NCBI RefSeq assembly: GCF_900129745.1
Contig: NZ_FQWS01000002.1
Span: 1-64,000, forward strand
Direction of reading: 5' to 3'
Length of the DNA: 64,000 nt
Source of the DNA: Winogradskyella jejuensis
Lineage (GTDB): Bacteria; Bacteroidota; Bacteroidia; Flavobacteriales; Flavobacteriaceae
Part shown: piece by piece, positions 18,936-28,626 of the stretch
Numbering within the stretch: the first letter of the stretch is position 1
How the letters are laid out: each line of letters opens with the position of its first letter
Position numbers and translations under genes: made by a program
The notes under the pieces: generated by a model
Database searches by the model: none
Told to the model about the DNA's origin: nothing
What the model saw: only the letters and a program-made list of their open reading frames with translations

Positions 18936-19934
18936 ATGGAAAAAGTAACAAAGGAAGTTTACCTAAAATGGTATGAGGACATGTTGTTTTGGCGAAAGTT
19001 TGAAGACAAACTAGCTGCAGTATACATACAACAAAAAGTAAGAGGTTTTCTTCATTTATATAATGGACAAGAAGCTGTTTTAGCCGGAGCATTACATGCA
19101 ATGGATTTAACAAAAGATAAAATGATTACGGCTTACCGTAATCACGTCCAGCCAATTGGTATGGGTGTTGACCCAAAACGTGTAATGGCAGAACTATACG
19201 GTAAAGCTACAGGAACATCTCAAGGTTTAGGAGGTTCGATGCATATATTTTCTAAAGAACATCGTTTTTACGGAGGTCATGGTATAGTAGGAGGCCAAAT
19301 TCCTTTAGGAGCTGGTATTGCTTTTGGAGATAAATACCACGACAGTGATGCAGTAACACTATGTTGCTTTGGAGATGGTGCTGCCAGACAAGGATCGCTT
19401 CATGAAACATTTAACCTAGCTATGCTATGGAACTTACCTGTAGTTTTCGTTTGTGAGAATAACGGTTACGCTATGGGGACGTCAGTAGAACGTACAGCAA
19501 ACCATACAGATATCTGGAAATTGGGGTTAGGTTACGAAATGCCTTGTGGACCAGTTGATGGTATGAACCCAGTCAAAGTTGCTGAAGCCTTTGACGAAGC
19601 AATTTCTAGAGCACGTAATGGTGGAGGACCAACATTTTTGGAGGTAAAAACCTACCGTTATAGAGGACACTCCATGTCTGATGCACAACATTACAGAACT
19701 AAGGATGAGGTTGAAGAGTACAAAAAAATTGATCCGATAAAGCAAGTAAAAGATATAATTCTTGAAAAGAAATATGCTTCAGAAGAAGATATTAAAGTTA
19801 TCGATAAGCGTGTTAAAGACTTAGTCGCAGAATGTGAGAAGTTCGCAGAAGAGTCACCTTATCCAGATAAAAGTGTGATGTACGATTCAGTTTACGAGCA
19901 AGAAGATTATCCATTTATACAACATAAATTATAA
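18936..19934 (+). CDS. pdhA: Pyruvate dehydrogenase E1 component, alpha subunit
   Basis: A 332-residue thiamine-diphosphate subunit that decarboxylates pyruvate together with E1 beta. The TPP/Mg motif starts at GDGAARQG (about residue 146) and ends with ENNGYAMGTS. GGHGIVGGQIPLGAG precedes it. The loop YRYRGHSMSDAQHYRT matches the conserved E1 alpha loop that is phosphorylated in eukaryotes. The E2 gene follows after 3 bases. No E1 beta or E3 gene lies nearby, so those subunits must be encoded elsewhere. Confidence 0.95.
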   Translation: MEKVTKEVYLKWYEDMLFWRKFEDKLAAVYIQQKVRGFLHLYNGQEAVLAGALHAMDLTKDKMITAYRNHVQPIGMGVDPKRVMAELYGKATGTSQGLGGSMHIFSKEHRFYGGHGIVGGQIPLGAGIAFGDKYHDSDAVTLCCFGDGAARQGSLHETFNLAMLWNLPVVFVCENNGYAMGTSVERTANHTDIWKLGLGYEMPCGPVDGMNPVKVAEAFDEAISRARNGGGPTFLEVKTYRYRGHSMSDAQHYRTKDEVEEYKKIDPIKQVKDIILEKKYASEEDIKVIDKRVKDLVAECEKFAEESPYPDKSVMYDSVYEQEDYPFIQHKL

Positions 19935-19937
19935 GCT

Positions 19938-21575
19938 ATGGCAGAAGTAATTAATATGCCAAGATTGAGCGATACCATGGAAGAAGGTACCGTTGCGACA
20001 TGGCTAAAACAAGTTGGAGATAAAGTAGAGGAAGGTGATATTTTAGCTGAAATCGAAACAGATAAAGCTACAATGGAGTTTGAGTCTTTTCACGAAGGAA
20101 CCCTACTTCACATTGGAGTTCAAGAAGGAGAAACTACAAAAGTCGATGAGCTTTTAGCTATTATTGGTGAGGAAGGCGAAGATATTTCGGGTCTTTTAAA
20201 TGGAAATGCTTCAGAGCCTAAATCTGAAGATACAACTCAAGATGATTCTTCTAATTCTGACGACACAAAAGAAACAACATCTGATAACTCTGAAGAGGCT
20301 AATGAATTACCTGAAGGTGTAGTTGTGGTAACAATGCCACGTCTTAGCGACACTATGGAAGAAGGTACGGTTGCGACATGGCTGAAACAAGTTGGTGACG
20401 AGGTTGAAGAAGGCGACATTTTAGCCGAAATCGAAACAGATAAGGCTACTATGGAGTTTGAATCTTTTAACTCAGGAACGTTACTACATGTTGGTTTACA
20501 AGAAGGTGATTCAGCAAAGGTAGATTCACTTTTAGCCATTATTGGTCCAGCAGGGACTGATGTTTCGGGAGTAGCTAAAAACTTTAAAGTAGGTAGCACT
20601 GAAGCAAAGTCTGAGCCTAAGAAAGAAGAGAAAAAAGTTGAAGCACCAAAAGCAGTTGAAACTAAAAAAGAAACTCCAAAAGCTTCTGAACCAGTTTCTA
20701 ACTCAACTTCAAATGGACGTGTATTTGCCTCGCCATTAGCTAAAAAAATGGCTGAAGAAAAAGGTATAAATCTTAGTCAGGTAAAAGGTTCTGGAGAAAA
20801 TGGTAGAATTGTAAAAAGAGATATAGAAAACTTTACGCCAGCAGCAGCTGCCACGTCTTCTGCTCCAGTTGCTAAATTTGTACCTACAGGACAAGAAGAT
20901 TTCGATGAGGTTGCAAACAGTAATATGCGTAAGGCCATTGCAAAGAATTTAGCAAAGTCTAAATTCACCGCACCTCATTATTATTTAAGTGTTGAGTTCG
21001 ATATGGATAATGCTATTGCTTTCCGTACACAATACAACTCATTACCAGACACAAAAGTTTCCTTTAACGATATGATTGTAAAGGCATGTGCCTTAGCCTT
21101 ACGTCAGCATCCACAAGTTAATTCTCAGTGGTTTGATGATAAAATGCGCATGAACAATCATGTTCATATCGGTGTTGCAGTAGCGGTACCAGATGGATTG
21201 GTTGTGCCAGTAGTGCGTTTTGCAAATGAACAGAGTTTACCACAAATTGGAGCAGCGGTTAAAGACTATGCGCGTAGAGCAAGAGATAAGAAATTGACTC
21301 TTGATGAAATGGAAGGTAGCACATTCACGATTTCTAATTTAGGAATGTTTGGTATCGAGAGTTTTACTTCCATTATTAATCAGCCTAATTCAGCAATTTT
21401 ATCAGTAGGTGCAATTGTACAAAAACCAGTGGTTAAAGATGGTGTTGTTGTGCCAGGTAATACTATGAAGTTAACTTTAGCTTGCGACCATAGAACGGTT
21501 GATGGTGCTACAGGAGCTCAGTTCCTTCAGACATTAAAAGGATATATTGAGAATCCTGTTACAATGTTGGTCTAA
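19938..21575 (+). CDS. pdhC: Pyruvate dehydrogenase E2 (dihydrolipoamide acetyltransferase)
   Basis: A 545-residue core subunit that transfers the acetyl group to CoA. Two lipoyl domains are present, with lipoylated lysines K43 and K169, both in ETDKATMEFES. A Ser/Asp/Thr/Glu-rich linker separates them. The E1/E3-binding domain follows (FASPLAKKMAEEKGINLSQV, about 258-277). The catalytic acyltransferase domain carries H518 and D522 in DHRTVDGATG. The two lipoyl domains are near-identical in protein but differ at many silent sites. It is co-transcribed with pdhA. Confidence 0.95.
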   Translation: MAEVINMPRLSDTMEEGTVATWLKQVGDKVEEGDILAEIETDKATMEFESFHEGTLLHIGVQEGETTKVDELLAIIGEEGEDISGLLNGNASEPKSEDTTQDDSSNSDDTKETTSDNSEEANELPEGVVVVTMPRLSDTMEEGTVATWLKQVGDEVEEGDILAEIETDKATMEFESFNSGTLLHVGLQEGDSAKVDSLLAIIGPAGTDVSGVAKNFKVGSTEAKSEPKKEEKKVEAPKAVETKKETPKASEPVSNSTSNGRVFASPLAKKMAEEKGINLSQVKGSGENGRIVKRDIENFTPAAAATSSAPVAKFVPTGQEDFDEVANSNMRKAIAKNLAKSKFTAPHYYLSVEFDMDNAIAFRTQYNSLPDTKVSFNDMIVKACALALRQHPQVNSQWFDDKMRMNNHVHIGVAVAVPDGLVVPVVRFANEQSLPQIGAAVKDYARRARDKKLTLDEMEGSTFTISNLGMFGIESFTSIINQPNSAILSVGAIVQKPVVKDGVVVPGNTMKLTLACDHRTVDGATGAQFLQTLKGYIENPVTMLV

Positions 21576-21588
21576 TTTCTTGTATTTT

Positions 21589-22152
21589 ATGCTAAAAAAA
21601 ATAATTTTTTTGTTTGTGTTTGTTGGTTTTGCAAATGCAATTCAAGCACAATTTATCAAAGAAAGAAGTATCAACGCACAAATTGGTTTAGGACTTACTG
21701 CTCCATATAATAGTGTAGACGATGTATCAAGTACAGGTTTTTTTATTCAAGGTGAATATGTTCTTACCGTAAAATCTTGGTTTGAACTCAAACCATATTT
21801 TGGGTTTATTACAACAAATTCTAATGGAGAAGATATAAACGGAAATCCTTCTCCAGAATTAGCCGAAACTACCGCTGTTTTTTTAGGTGGTAAATTTAGG
21901 TTGAGGGCACCAATTCCTTACGTGGCACCGTATATCGAATTAGGTGTTGGGGCTTCAGTAGGTAAGTTTACTACAATCACTGCTTTTGATGTTGTAGATA
22001 AATCGGGATTAGCTTATCATATTCCAGTTGCGTTGGGTTTAGAACTTGGTAAAAATCATGGAGTCGATTTAGGTTTAACCTATTATTTTCAGCCTCAAGA
22101 AAAACAGTTTTCTGGCGCAGTTGCACTTGGATTATCATTTCCAATAGATTAG
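21589..22152 (+). CDS. Exported beta-barrel-like protein of unknown function
   Basis: A 187-residue protein from ATG 21589. This start gives a clean signal peptide, residues 1-20 ending in IQAQ, and avoids overlap with pdhC. The mature part is made of short amphipathic strands with Gly/Tyr/Phe alternation and ends in VALGLSFPID, suggesting a small outer-membrane or porin-like barrel. No catalytic motif is visible. It lies 13 bases after pdhC and is followed by a terminator. Function not recognised. Confidence 0.75.
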   Translation: MLKKIIFLFVFVGFANAIQAQFIKERSINAQIGLGLTAPYNSVDDVSSTGFFIQGEYVLTVKSWFELKPYFGFITTNSNGEDINGNPSPELAETTAVFLGGKFRLRAPIPYVAPYIELGVGASVGKFTTITAFDVVDKSGLAYHIPVALGLELGKNHGVDLGLTYYFQPQEKQFSGAVALGLSFPID

Positions 22153-22174
22153 TTTTAAATAATATTAATAATTG

Positions 22175-22209
22175 ACCTGATTTGAATTTATTTCGAGTCA
22201 GGTTTTTTT
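22175..22209 (+). terminator. Terminator after the pdhA-pdhC-barrel unit
   Basis: Arms 22175-22186 and 22192-22203 form 12 pairs, two of them G-T, around TTTAT, followed by six T. A near-consensus -7 box, TATCTTTA, overlaps its end at 22209-22216 and may serve the next gene. Confidence 0.8.
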
Positions 22210-22235
22210 ATCTTTAGTCATTAAATAAATTCAAC

Positions 22236-23201
22236 ATGAAAAAAATACTACTCATCTTAATAGTTCCTTTCCTAGCCTTAAATTGTAAAGCACAAAAGGA
22301 AGAGAAACAAGGACTAACAATAACAACAGAAGAAGTTAAAACTATTGTAAGTTATCTAGCGTCTGACGAATTAAAAGGGAGAAATACAGGCACATATGGT
22401 ATTGATGCTGCGGCAGATTACATTCAAAAGGAATTGAAATCATATGGTGTGAGGCCTTACTTTGAAAATTTTAAAGACGAATTTAAATTTAAGAGTAGAG
22501 CTGAAGATAGTATTACAGGCTATAATGTAGTAGGCTATCTTGAAGGTAATGACGATAAATTAAAAAATGAATTTGTTGTCATCGGAGCGCATTACGATCA
22601 TATAGGATTTGGAAGAAAAGTTGAAAACGATTCTATAGCCAATGGAGCAAACGATAATGCTACAGGTACGGCAACTGTAATGAGTATCGCTAAATATTTA
22701 GCAGATAAAAAGAATAATAAGCGTAGTGTAATTTTTGCATTATTCTCTGCTGAAGAGATGGACTTAAGAGGTTCGGCAGATTTAGCCAAAAAGTTAAAAG
22801 CAAAAAATATAGACTTATATACGATGCTTAATTTTGAAATGCTTGGCGTACCTTTTAAAGGACGCGATTATGATGTATTTCTAACCGGATTCGATAGGTC
22901 AAATTTTGCTTCAAAATTTAATGAGTATCAAGGTAGTAATGTTATAGGATTCTCTGATGTCTCAAAAAAGTATAGTTTATTTATGCGTTCAGATAACTAT
23001 GCGTTTTTTCAAGAGTTTAATGTGCCAAGTCATACCATTTCGTCTTGTGATTTAACTAATTTCGACCATTACCACAAAGTTGGTGATGAGGCTGATAAAA
23101 TGAATTACGAGTTTATGTCTAGCTTTATAAATAAAGCCATGTCAGGAATTGAAATCCTTATAAATACCCCAACTAAAGAAATTTTACTTAATGAAGAGTA
23201 A
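22236..23201 (+). CDS. M28 family zinc metallopeptidase, lipoprotein
   Basis: A 321-residue secreted aminopeptidase-type enzyme. The signal peptide ends in a lipobox (LALNCKAQ), so the mature protein is probably membrane-anchored. Metal-binding motifs appear in the usual M28 order. GAHYDHIG carries the first His. ANGANDNATGTA carries the bridging Asp. FSAEEMDLRGS carries the catalytic Glu pair. NFEMLG and FDHYHKVGD carry the later ligands. Substrate unknown. It overlaps the following SDR gene by 11 bases. Confidence 0.92.
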   Translation: MKKILLILIVPFLALNCKAQKEEKQGLTITTEEVKTIVSYLASDELKGRNTGTYGIDAAADYIQKELKSYGVRPYFENFKDEFKFKSRAEDSITGYNVVGYLEGNDDKLKNEFVVIGAHYDHIGFGRKVENDSIANGANDNATGTATVMSIAKYLADKKNNKRSVIFALFSAEEMDLRGSADLAKKLKAKNIDLYTMLNFEMLGVPFKGRDYDVFLTGFDRSNFASKFNEYQGSNVIGFSDVSKKYSLFMRSDNYAFFQEFNVPSHTISSCDLTNFDHYHKVGDEADKMNYEFMSSFINKAMSGIEILINTPTKEILLNEE

Positions 23202-23877
23202 GCATATTATTATAACAGGTACAAGTCGTGGTATTGGGTTTGAATTGGTGAAATTATTTTCGAAACTAGGGCATAAGGTATTAGCTTTATCGAGAAATAA
23301 TGAGCCTGTTGATAACCTAAGTCTAAAAAATGTCACATCTTTTTCTTTTGATTTATCTAATGAAGACGATTACAAAAAGGTTGAAACTTTTATAAATAAT
23401 GAATGGCAGCATGTAGACATTCTTATAAATAATGCAGGAATGCTTTTAAACAAACCTTTTGCAGAGACCACTATTTCGGATTTTGCCAAAGTCTACCAAA
23501 CAAATGTTTTTGGTGTTTCGGAAATGACAAGAATAGTTTTGCCATTCATGAAACAGAACGGTCATATCTTAACCATTAGCTCAATGGGAGGTATTCAAGG
23601 AAGTATGAAGTTTCCTGGTTTAGCCGCTTACAGTTCTAGCAAAGGCGCGGTAATTACCTTAACCGAGTTATTGGCAGAAGAGTATAAAGAAACTGGACCT
23701 CAATTTAATGTATTGGCCCTTGGTGCCGTACAAACTGAAATGTTAGAAGAGGCATTTCCGGGCTATCAAGCACCAACTACTGCCTTGGAAATGGCAGAGT
23801 ATGTTTTAGACTTTTCGTTGAACGGGAATAAATTCTATAATGGAAAAGTGCTTCAAGTTTCCAATTCTACCCCATAG
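23191..23877 (+). CDS. Short-chain dehydrogenase/reductase
   Basis: A 228-residue classical SDR oxidoreductase. The cofactor motif GTSRGIGFEL starts at about residue 9. NNAG lies near residue 80. The active-site serine lies in SSMGG, and the catalytic Y147 and K151 in YSSSKGA. The short length and a basic residue right after the first glycine motif suggest NADP(H). The start lies inside the M28 gene, and the stop is directly followed by the HAD gene ATG. Substrate cannot be predicted. Confidence 0.92.
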   Translation: MKSKHIIITGTSRGIGFELVKLFSKLGHKVLALSRNNEPVDNLSLKNVTSFSFDLSNEDDYKKVETFINNEWQHVDILINNAGMLLNKPFAETTISDFAKVYQTNVFGVSEMTRIVLPFMKQNGHILTISSMGGIQGSMKFPGLAAYSSSKGAVITLTELLAEEYKETGPQFNVLALGAVQTEMLEEAFPGYQAPTTALEMAEYVLDFSLNGNKFYNGKVLQVSNSTP

Positions 23878-24522
23878 ATGAGTAAGTACAAGTGTATTAT
23901 TTTTGATTGTGATGGTGTACTTGTAGATAGTGAGCCGATTGGTAATCAAGTTTTGGTTGATATGGCTAATGAATTAGGAGCCTCAATCGATATAGAATAC
24001 GCATTCAAATATTTTAAAGGAAACTCAATCTATGATTGTATTAAGCATATTTCTTCAATAACAAATAGAAATCTTACTGATGATTTTGTTTCTGAATACC
24101 GAAAGCGTTCTTATGAAGCATTCGAAAAGCAGATAAAACCGATTGAAGGTATTAAGAGTGTAATTCAAAATTTAGACATACCTTTTTGTGTAGCTTCAAG
24201 TGGTCCAGAAAAGAAGATTATACTTAATCTTGGCTTAACAGGATTACTGCCTTATTTTGGTGGAAAGATATTTAGTTGTTACACAATTCAAAAATGGAAA
24301 CCAAAGCCAGATATATTTTTATTAGCGGCAAAAACAATGGGTTTTTTACCAGAAGAATGTTTGGTAATTGAAGATAGTTTAACAGGAGTTGAAGCAGCAA
24401 AAAAAGGAGGTTTTAAAGTATTTGCTTACACTGCTCATGATTATAATGACGAACTGTCTAAAATAGCCGATAAGACGTTTGTTAGCATGTTAAATCTACC
24501 TCTCTTATTAACAGAAAATTAA
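23878..24522 (+). CDS. HAD-family phosphatase (beta-phosphoglucomutase-like)
   Basis: A 214-residue haloacid-dehalogenase hydrolase with a helical cap. Motif I is DCDGVLVDSEP, with nucleophile D10 and acid/base D12. Motif II is ASSGPEKK, motif III is the lysine in KWKPKPDIF, and motif IV is IEDSLTGVEAA. This pattern is shared by sugar-phosphate phosphatases and beta-phosphoglucomutases. It starts immediately after the SDR stop, suggesting a three-gene M28-SDR-HAD transcript. Confidence 0.92.
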   Translation: MSKYKCIIFDCDGVLVDSEPIGNQVLVDMANELGASIDIEYAFKYFKGNSIYDCIKHISSITNRNLTDDFVSEYRKRSYEAFEKQIKPIEGIKSVIQNLDIPFCVASSGPEKKIILNLGLTGLLPYFGGKIFSCYTIQKWKPKPDIFLLAAKTMGFLPEECLVIEDSLTGVEAAKKGGFKVFAYTAHDYNDELSKIADKTFVSMLNLPLLLTEN

Positions 24523-24554
24523 GAGTAATTTTTATATTAGCAAAAAAGAAATTT

Positions 24555-27500
24555 ATGTTAAGAAAAATACTCAAAAACTTCCCTCTTATTCTTATGGTTT
24601 TGGGTTTTTCAATCCAAAATTTATCAAGTCAAACTTTTGATAGAGTAGAAGATATTGCTGGTCTAGGAATTCTTGAAGAAAATAATGGTGTGGCTGTTGC
24701 AGATTATGATGGCGACAACGACCTTGATATTTTTGTAGTCGCTAGAGCTAATGATAATCCAGATAGTCCAAAAACATTAAGCCGTTTATTTAGAAATAAT
24801 AATGATGGTTCTTTTACGGATGTTACGGAGTCTGCTGGATTAACAAATTTACTTTCTGAAGGCGAAGGTGGCCCAGATTGGTTTGGTTTAGAGGGTCAGA
24901 AAAGTGGAGCATCGTGGGGTGACTATAATAATGATGGCTTTCCAGATTTGTTTCTAACCTATTCTTTTAAAGTACAGCTATGGCGAAATTTGGGTAACGG
25001 TACTTTTGTAAATCTTACTTCTATTGCTGGTTTTGATTCTTTAAACGATTGTAGAAATACTGGCGCAACTTGGTTCGATTACAATAATGACGGATTCTTA
25101 GATATCTATGTAAGCGATTGGGATGAATGCGATAGCAATCAGTTATTCAGAAACAATGGTAATAATACATTTACAGATATTACAGCATCTACAGGGATTC
25201 AAGCCACAAATGGATTAGCAAGTTATGTAGCACTACCATTCGATTTTAACGAAGATGGTTTTATGGACCTTTATATTTCAAATGATTTCGACGAACCTAA
25301 TGATTTGTATATAAACAATAGCGGAACTTCGTTTTCTAACCAAGCTCAAACTTTTGGAGTAGATACCATGGGAGACGATATGGGCATTACCATAGGAGAT
25401 TACAATAAAGACGGGTACTTTGATTTATTTATAACAGCAATTGATAATAACTTCCTGTTAACAAACAATGGAGATAATACATTTACTGAAAATGCGGATG
25501 CTTTTGGTTTAGGAAATACACTTTGGGCATGGGGAACACGCTTTTCAGATTTCGACTTAGACGGTGACGAAGATTTATATGTTGTTAATGGGTACGAGTT
25601 TGAAAACAGAAGTACTGAGCCCAATTTCTACTTTAGAAATTTACATGCCCAAGGACAAAATAATTTTGAAGATGCCTCACAAGAATTAAACCTCGATACA
25701 CAAACCGTAAGTGTTGAGGCCATTGATTGGGATTATGATAATGATGGTGATATAGATTTGTATGTTACAAATAATGAAGGGCCATCTTTCTTATACGAAA
25801 ATAGAACTTTAGATTTTGATGATGTTAGTCCAACCTTACATTGGTTTAAGTTAGAACTTCAAGGAACAACATCTAATAGAGATGCGGTTGGTACAATTGT
25901 AAAGTTAACTACAGCAGATGGCACACTAATAAGATATAAATCTGGTGTTGGCTTTTTGAGTCAGAGTTTAATGCCGCTTCATTTTGGATTAGATGATATC
26001 ACAGAAATTTCAGAAATAGAAATACGTTGGCCATCAGGTTTGGTAGAAACATATTCTAACCTTAGTGCCGATGTAACAATGAAAGCTATTGAAGGACAAG
26101 GAATCGAAGTTTTAGATATAGAGCCAAGTCAGAAAATATACGGTTGTACTGACCCAGTTTCTTGTTCTTATAATCCAGAGGCTACATTAGAAGATGGTAG
26201 CTGTACATATCTAGATGCTCAAACAATTGTTGGAGCAACTAGCGCAGCATTTTATTCAACACAAACATATTCTTATACTTTAGGAGCAAATTCAACAGCG
26301 GTTTGGAGCGTTTCTGGAGGTGAGATACTAAGTGGACAGGGCACCGATACTATTACAGTACATTGGGAATTAGAAGCTGAAGGAAGAGTTTCAGTAGTAG
26401 AATCCGATGAACAATGCTCTAGTCAAGAAATTTCTGTTAGTGTTGAATTAAACGCTACAGATTTACCAGAAAACATTTCCATTGCTAGACTTTGGAATGA
26501 AGCGCTTCTTGATGCTATTAGAGGCGATTTTGCTAGGCCAACGGTACACGCTAGGAATTTGTTTCATACCAGTGTTGCTATGTATGATATTTGGGCAATT
26601 TATGACGAGCAAGCAAGACCCTATTTAATAGGAAATGAGGTTAATGGATTTTCAAGTGAGCTTGAAGATTTTATTCCAATAAATTCAAATGAAGAATCCG
26701 TAAGAGAGGCCATTAGTTATGCAATGTACCGTTTGCTGTCATACCGTTTTCAAAATTCTCCTGGCGCTGAAGCTAACCAAGAGCGTATCGATTTATTGAT
26801 GGATAAATTAGGTTACGAAACAACGTTTACTTCAGTATTATACGAATTTGGTAACGCGGCCGCACTGGGTAATTATGTAGCACAAATAATTATAGATTAT
26901 GGTCAGCAAGATGGTTCTAGAGAAAGCACAGGGTACGATAACGCATACTATCAGCCAATTAACCAGGCTTATAATTTAGAGATTGATAACAATCCGCCTG
27001 TAGTAGACCCTAATCGCTGGCAACCTCTTGGTTTAGATACATTTATAGATCAGGGTGGTAATGTTGTAGAAGGAAACGTACCAGAATTTTTAAGTCCAGA
27101 ATGGGGTAATGTAAAAGGTTTTGCTCTTAAAGAAGAGGACGTAACGGTTTATAATAGAGATGGCAATAATTATCGTGTTTTCCATGATCCTCAAGCGCCG
27201 CCAAAAATCAATACGACAGTAGAAGATGAAGAAAGCGAACAATACAAATGGGGATTTTCCATGGTTTCGGTATGGCAATCTCATTTAGACCCAACAGATG
27301 GTGTGATGATAGACATTTCGCCAGGTGCCATAGGTAATACAGATATTGCAGATTTTCCTACCGATTTTTCACAGTATCCATCATTTTATAATTTTACTGA
27401 TGGTGGAGATATAGGTACAGGGCACTCCTTAAATCCAACTACATCTTCTGCTTATGAACCTAATATAGTTCCGAGAGCAGATTATGCAAGAGTTTTAGCT

Positions 27501-28592
27501 GAGTTTTGGGCAGATGGTCCAGATTCTGAAACACCTCCAGGACATTGGTTTTCTATATTAAACTATGTTAATGATCATCCACAATTAGAAAAACGTTTTC
27601 AAGGTGAAGGTGATGTTTTAGATGGATTAGAATGGGATGTGAAAGCGTACTTTATTTTAGGCGGTGGTATGCACGATGCAGCTATTGCAGCATGGAGTGT
27701 TAAAGGTTGGTACGACTATATAAGACCCATTTCTGCCATCCGTTATATGGGAGATGAACAAGGTCAAAGTTCTGACGAAAGTCTTCCAAATTACAGTGTG
27801 TCAGGTTTCAAACTGATTCCTGGATATATTGAATTGGTTGAGGCAGGTGATCCATTAGCAGGTTTTTTTGGACAAAATATTGGTAAGGTAAAGTTGTATA
27901 CATGGAGAGGTCACGACTTTATAAACGACCCAGCAACAGATACAGCAGGTGTCGGTTGGATATTGGCAGAAGATTGGTATCCATACCAAAGACCAACATT
28001 TGTTACGCCGCCTTTTGCAGGTTATGTCTCAGGTCATTCAACTTATTCTAGAGCGGCTTCAGAAATTTTAACCAAAATTACAGGAAGTCCGTTTTTTCCT
28101 GGTGGTGTAGGTGAGTTTGTTGCTAAAAAAGACGAATTCCTCGTTTTTGAAAAAGGACCATCTGTAGATGTTGTCTTGCAATGGGCAACGTATAGAGATG
28201 CATCTGACCAAACAAGTTTATCTAGAATTTGGGGTGGAATTCATCCGCCAGCGGATGATATTCCTGGACGCTTTATTGGTCAAAAAGTTGCAGATGATAC
28301 GTTTGAATTTGCTGTACCTTATTTTGAGTCAAATATAGTTGACACCGAAATAGATATAACTAATCAAAAGATTTATCCGAATCCTTCAGATAATCAGCAA
28401 TTCTTTATTTCAGAGACTTTAGAAACTGACAATATTGCTATCTTCGACATAAGAGGACGAAAAATTGAACTTTCGGAACGTGACTATAACGAGGATACTA
28501 GAGTTACAAGAATAAAGTTAAGCAATGCTGTTGTTGGGCTTTACGTACTGCGAGTAAATGATAACTCTAAAATGGTAGCTATAAGTAAATAG
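24555..28592 (+). CDS. Secreted FG-GAP/UnbV and vanadium-haloperoxidase-like fusion with T9SS tail
   Basis: A 1345-residue exported multidomain protein. A signal peptide lies at about 1-25. VCBS/FG-GAP repeats with calcium-type DxDxDGxxD loops run from about 30 to 425. An ASPIC/UnbV domain (RDAVGTIVKL...IRWPSG) lies at about 440-510. A GCTDPVSCSYNPEA cysteine motif and a PKD-like segment follow. From about 645 to 1260 it resembles vanadium-dependent haloperoxidases of the PAP2 superfamily: K1050-x6-RP, VSGH near 1159 and SR-x5-H-x3-D (residues 1223-1234). The last 70 residues (IYPNPSDN...) are a T9SS type A sorting domain. Halogenation is unproven; phosphatase activity is possible. Confidence 0.85.
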   Translation: MLRKILKNFPLILMVLGFSIQNLSSQTFDRVEDIAGLGILEENNGVAVADYDGDNDLDIFVVARANDNPDSPKTLSRLFRNNNDGSFTDVTESAGLTNLLSEGEGGPDWFGLEGQKSGASWGDYNNDGFPDLFLTYSFKVQLWRNLGNGTFVNLTSIAGFDSLNDCRNTGATWFDYNNDGFLDIYVSDWDECDSNQLFRNNGNNTFTDITASTGIQATNGLASYVALPFDFNEDGFMDLYISNDFDEPNDLYINNSGTSFSNQAQTFGVDTMGDDMGITIGDYNKDGYFDLFITAIDNNFLLTNNGDNTFTENADAFGLGNTLWAWGTRFSDFDLDGDEDLYVVNGYEFENRSTEPNFYFRNLHAQGQNNFEDASQELNLDTQTVSVEAIDWDYDNDGDIDLYVTNNEGPSFLYENRTLDFDDVSPTLHWFKLELQGTTSNRDAVGTIVKLTTADGTLIRYKSGVGFLSQSLMPLHFGLDDITEISEIEIRWPSGLVETYSNLSADVTMKAIEGQGIEVLDIEPSQKIYGCTDPVSCSYNPEATLEDGSCTYLDAQTIVGATSAAFYSTQTYSYTLGANSTAVWSVSGGEILSGQGTDTITVHWELEAEGRVSVVESDEQCSSQEISVSVELNATDLPENISIARLWNEALLDAIRGDFARPTVHARNLFHTSVAMYDIWAIYDEQARPYLIGNEVNGFSSELEDFIPINSNEESVREAISYAMYRLLSYRFQNSPGAEANQERIDLLMDKLGYETTFTSVLYEFGNAAALGNYVAQIIIDYGQQDGSRESTGYDNAYYQPINQAYNLEIDNNPPVVDPNRWQPLGLDTFIDQGGNVVEGNVPEFLSPEWGNVKGFALKEEDVTVYNRDGNNYRVFHDPQAPPKINTTVEDEESEQYKWGFSMVSVWQSHLDPTDGVMIDISPGAIGNTDIADFPTDFSQYPSFYNFTDGGDIGTGHSLNPTTSSAYEPNIVPRADYARVLAEFWADGPDSETPPGHWFSILNYVNDHPQLEKRFQGEGDVLDGLEWDVKAYFILGGGMHDAAIAAWSVKGWYDYIRPISAIRYMGDEQGQSSDESLPNYSVSGFKLIPGYIELVEAGDPLAGFFGQNIGKVKLYTWRGHDFINDPATDTAGVGWILAEDWYPYQRPTFVTPPFAGYVSGHSTYSRAASEILTKITGSPFFPGGVGEFVAKKDEFLVFEKGPSVDVVLQWATYRDASDQTSLSRIWGGIHPPADDIPGRFIGQKVADDTFEFAVPYFESNIVDTEIDITNQKIYPNPSDNQQFFISETLETDNIAIFDIRGRKIELSERDYNEDTRVTRIKLSNAVVGLYVLRVNDNSKMVAISK

Positions 28593-28626
28593 TTTCAATA
28601 GCTTTAAGAAATAAACTCACTATAAA

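Noticed and set aside
19942..20510. The duplicated lipoyl-domain sequence considered as a recent DNA duplication
   Set aside because: Many silent differences separate the copies, and multiple lipoyl domains are normal in E2 proteins.
20237..20599. A Ser/Pro-rich open frame antisense to pdhC
   Set aside because: It arises from the reverse complement of the repetitive lipoyl-domain linker.
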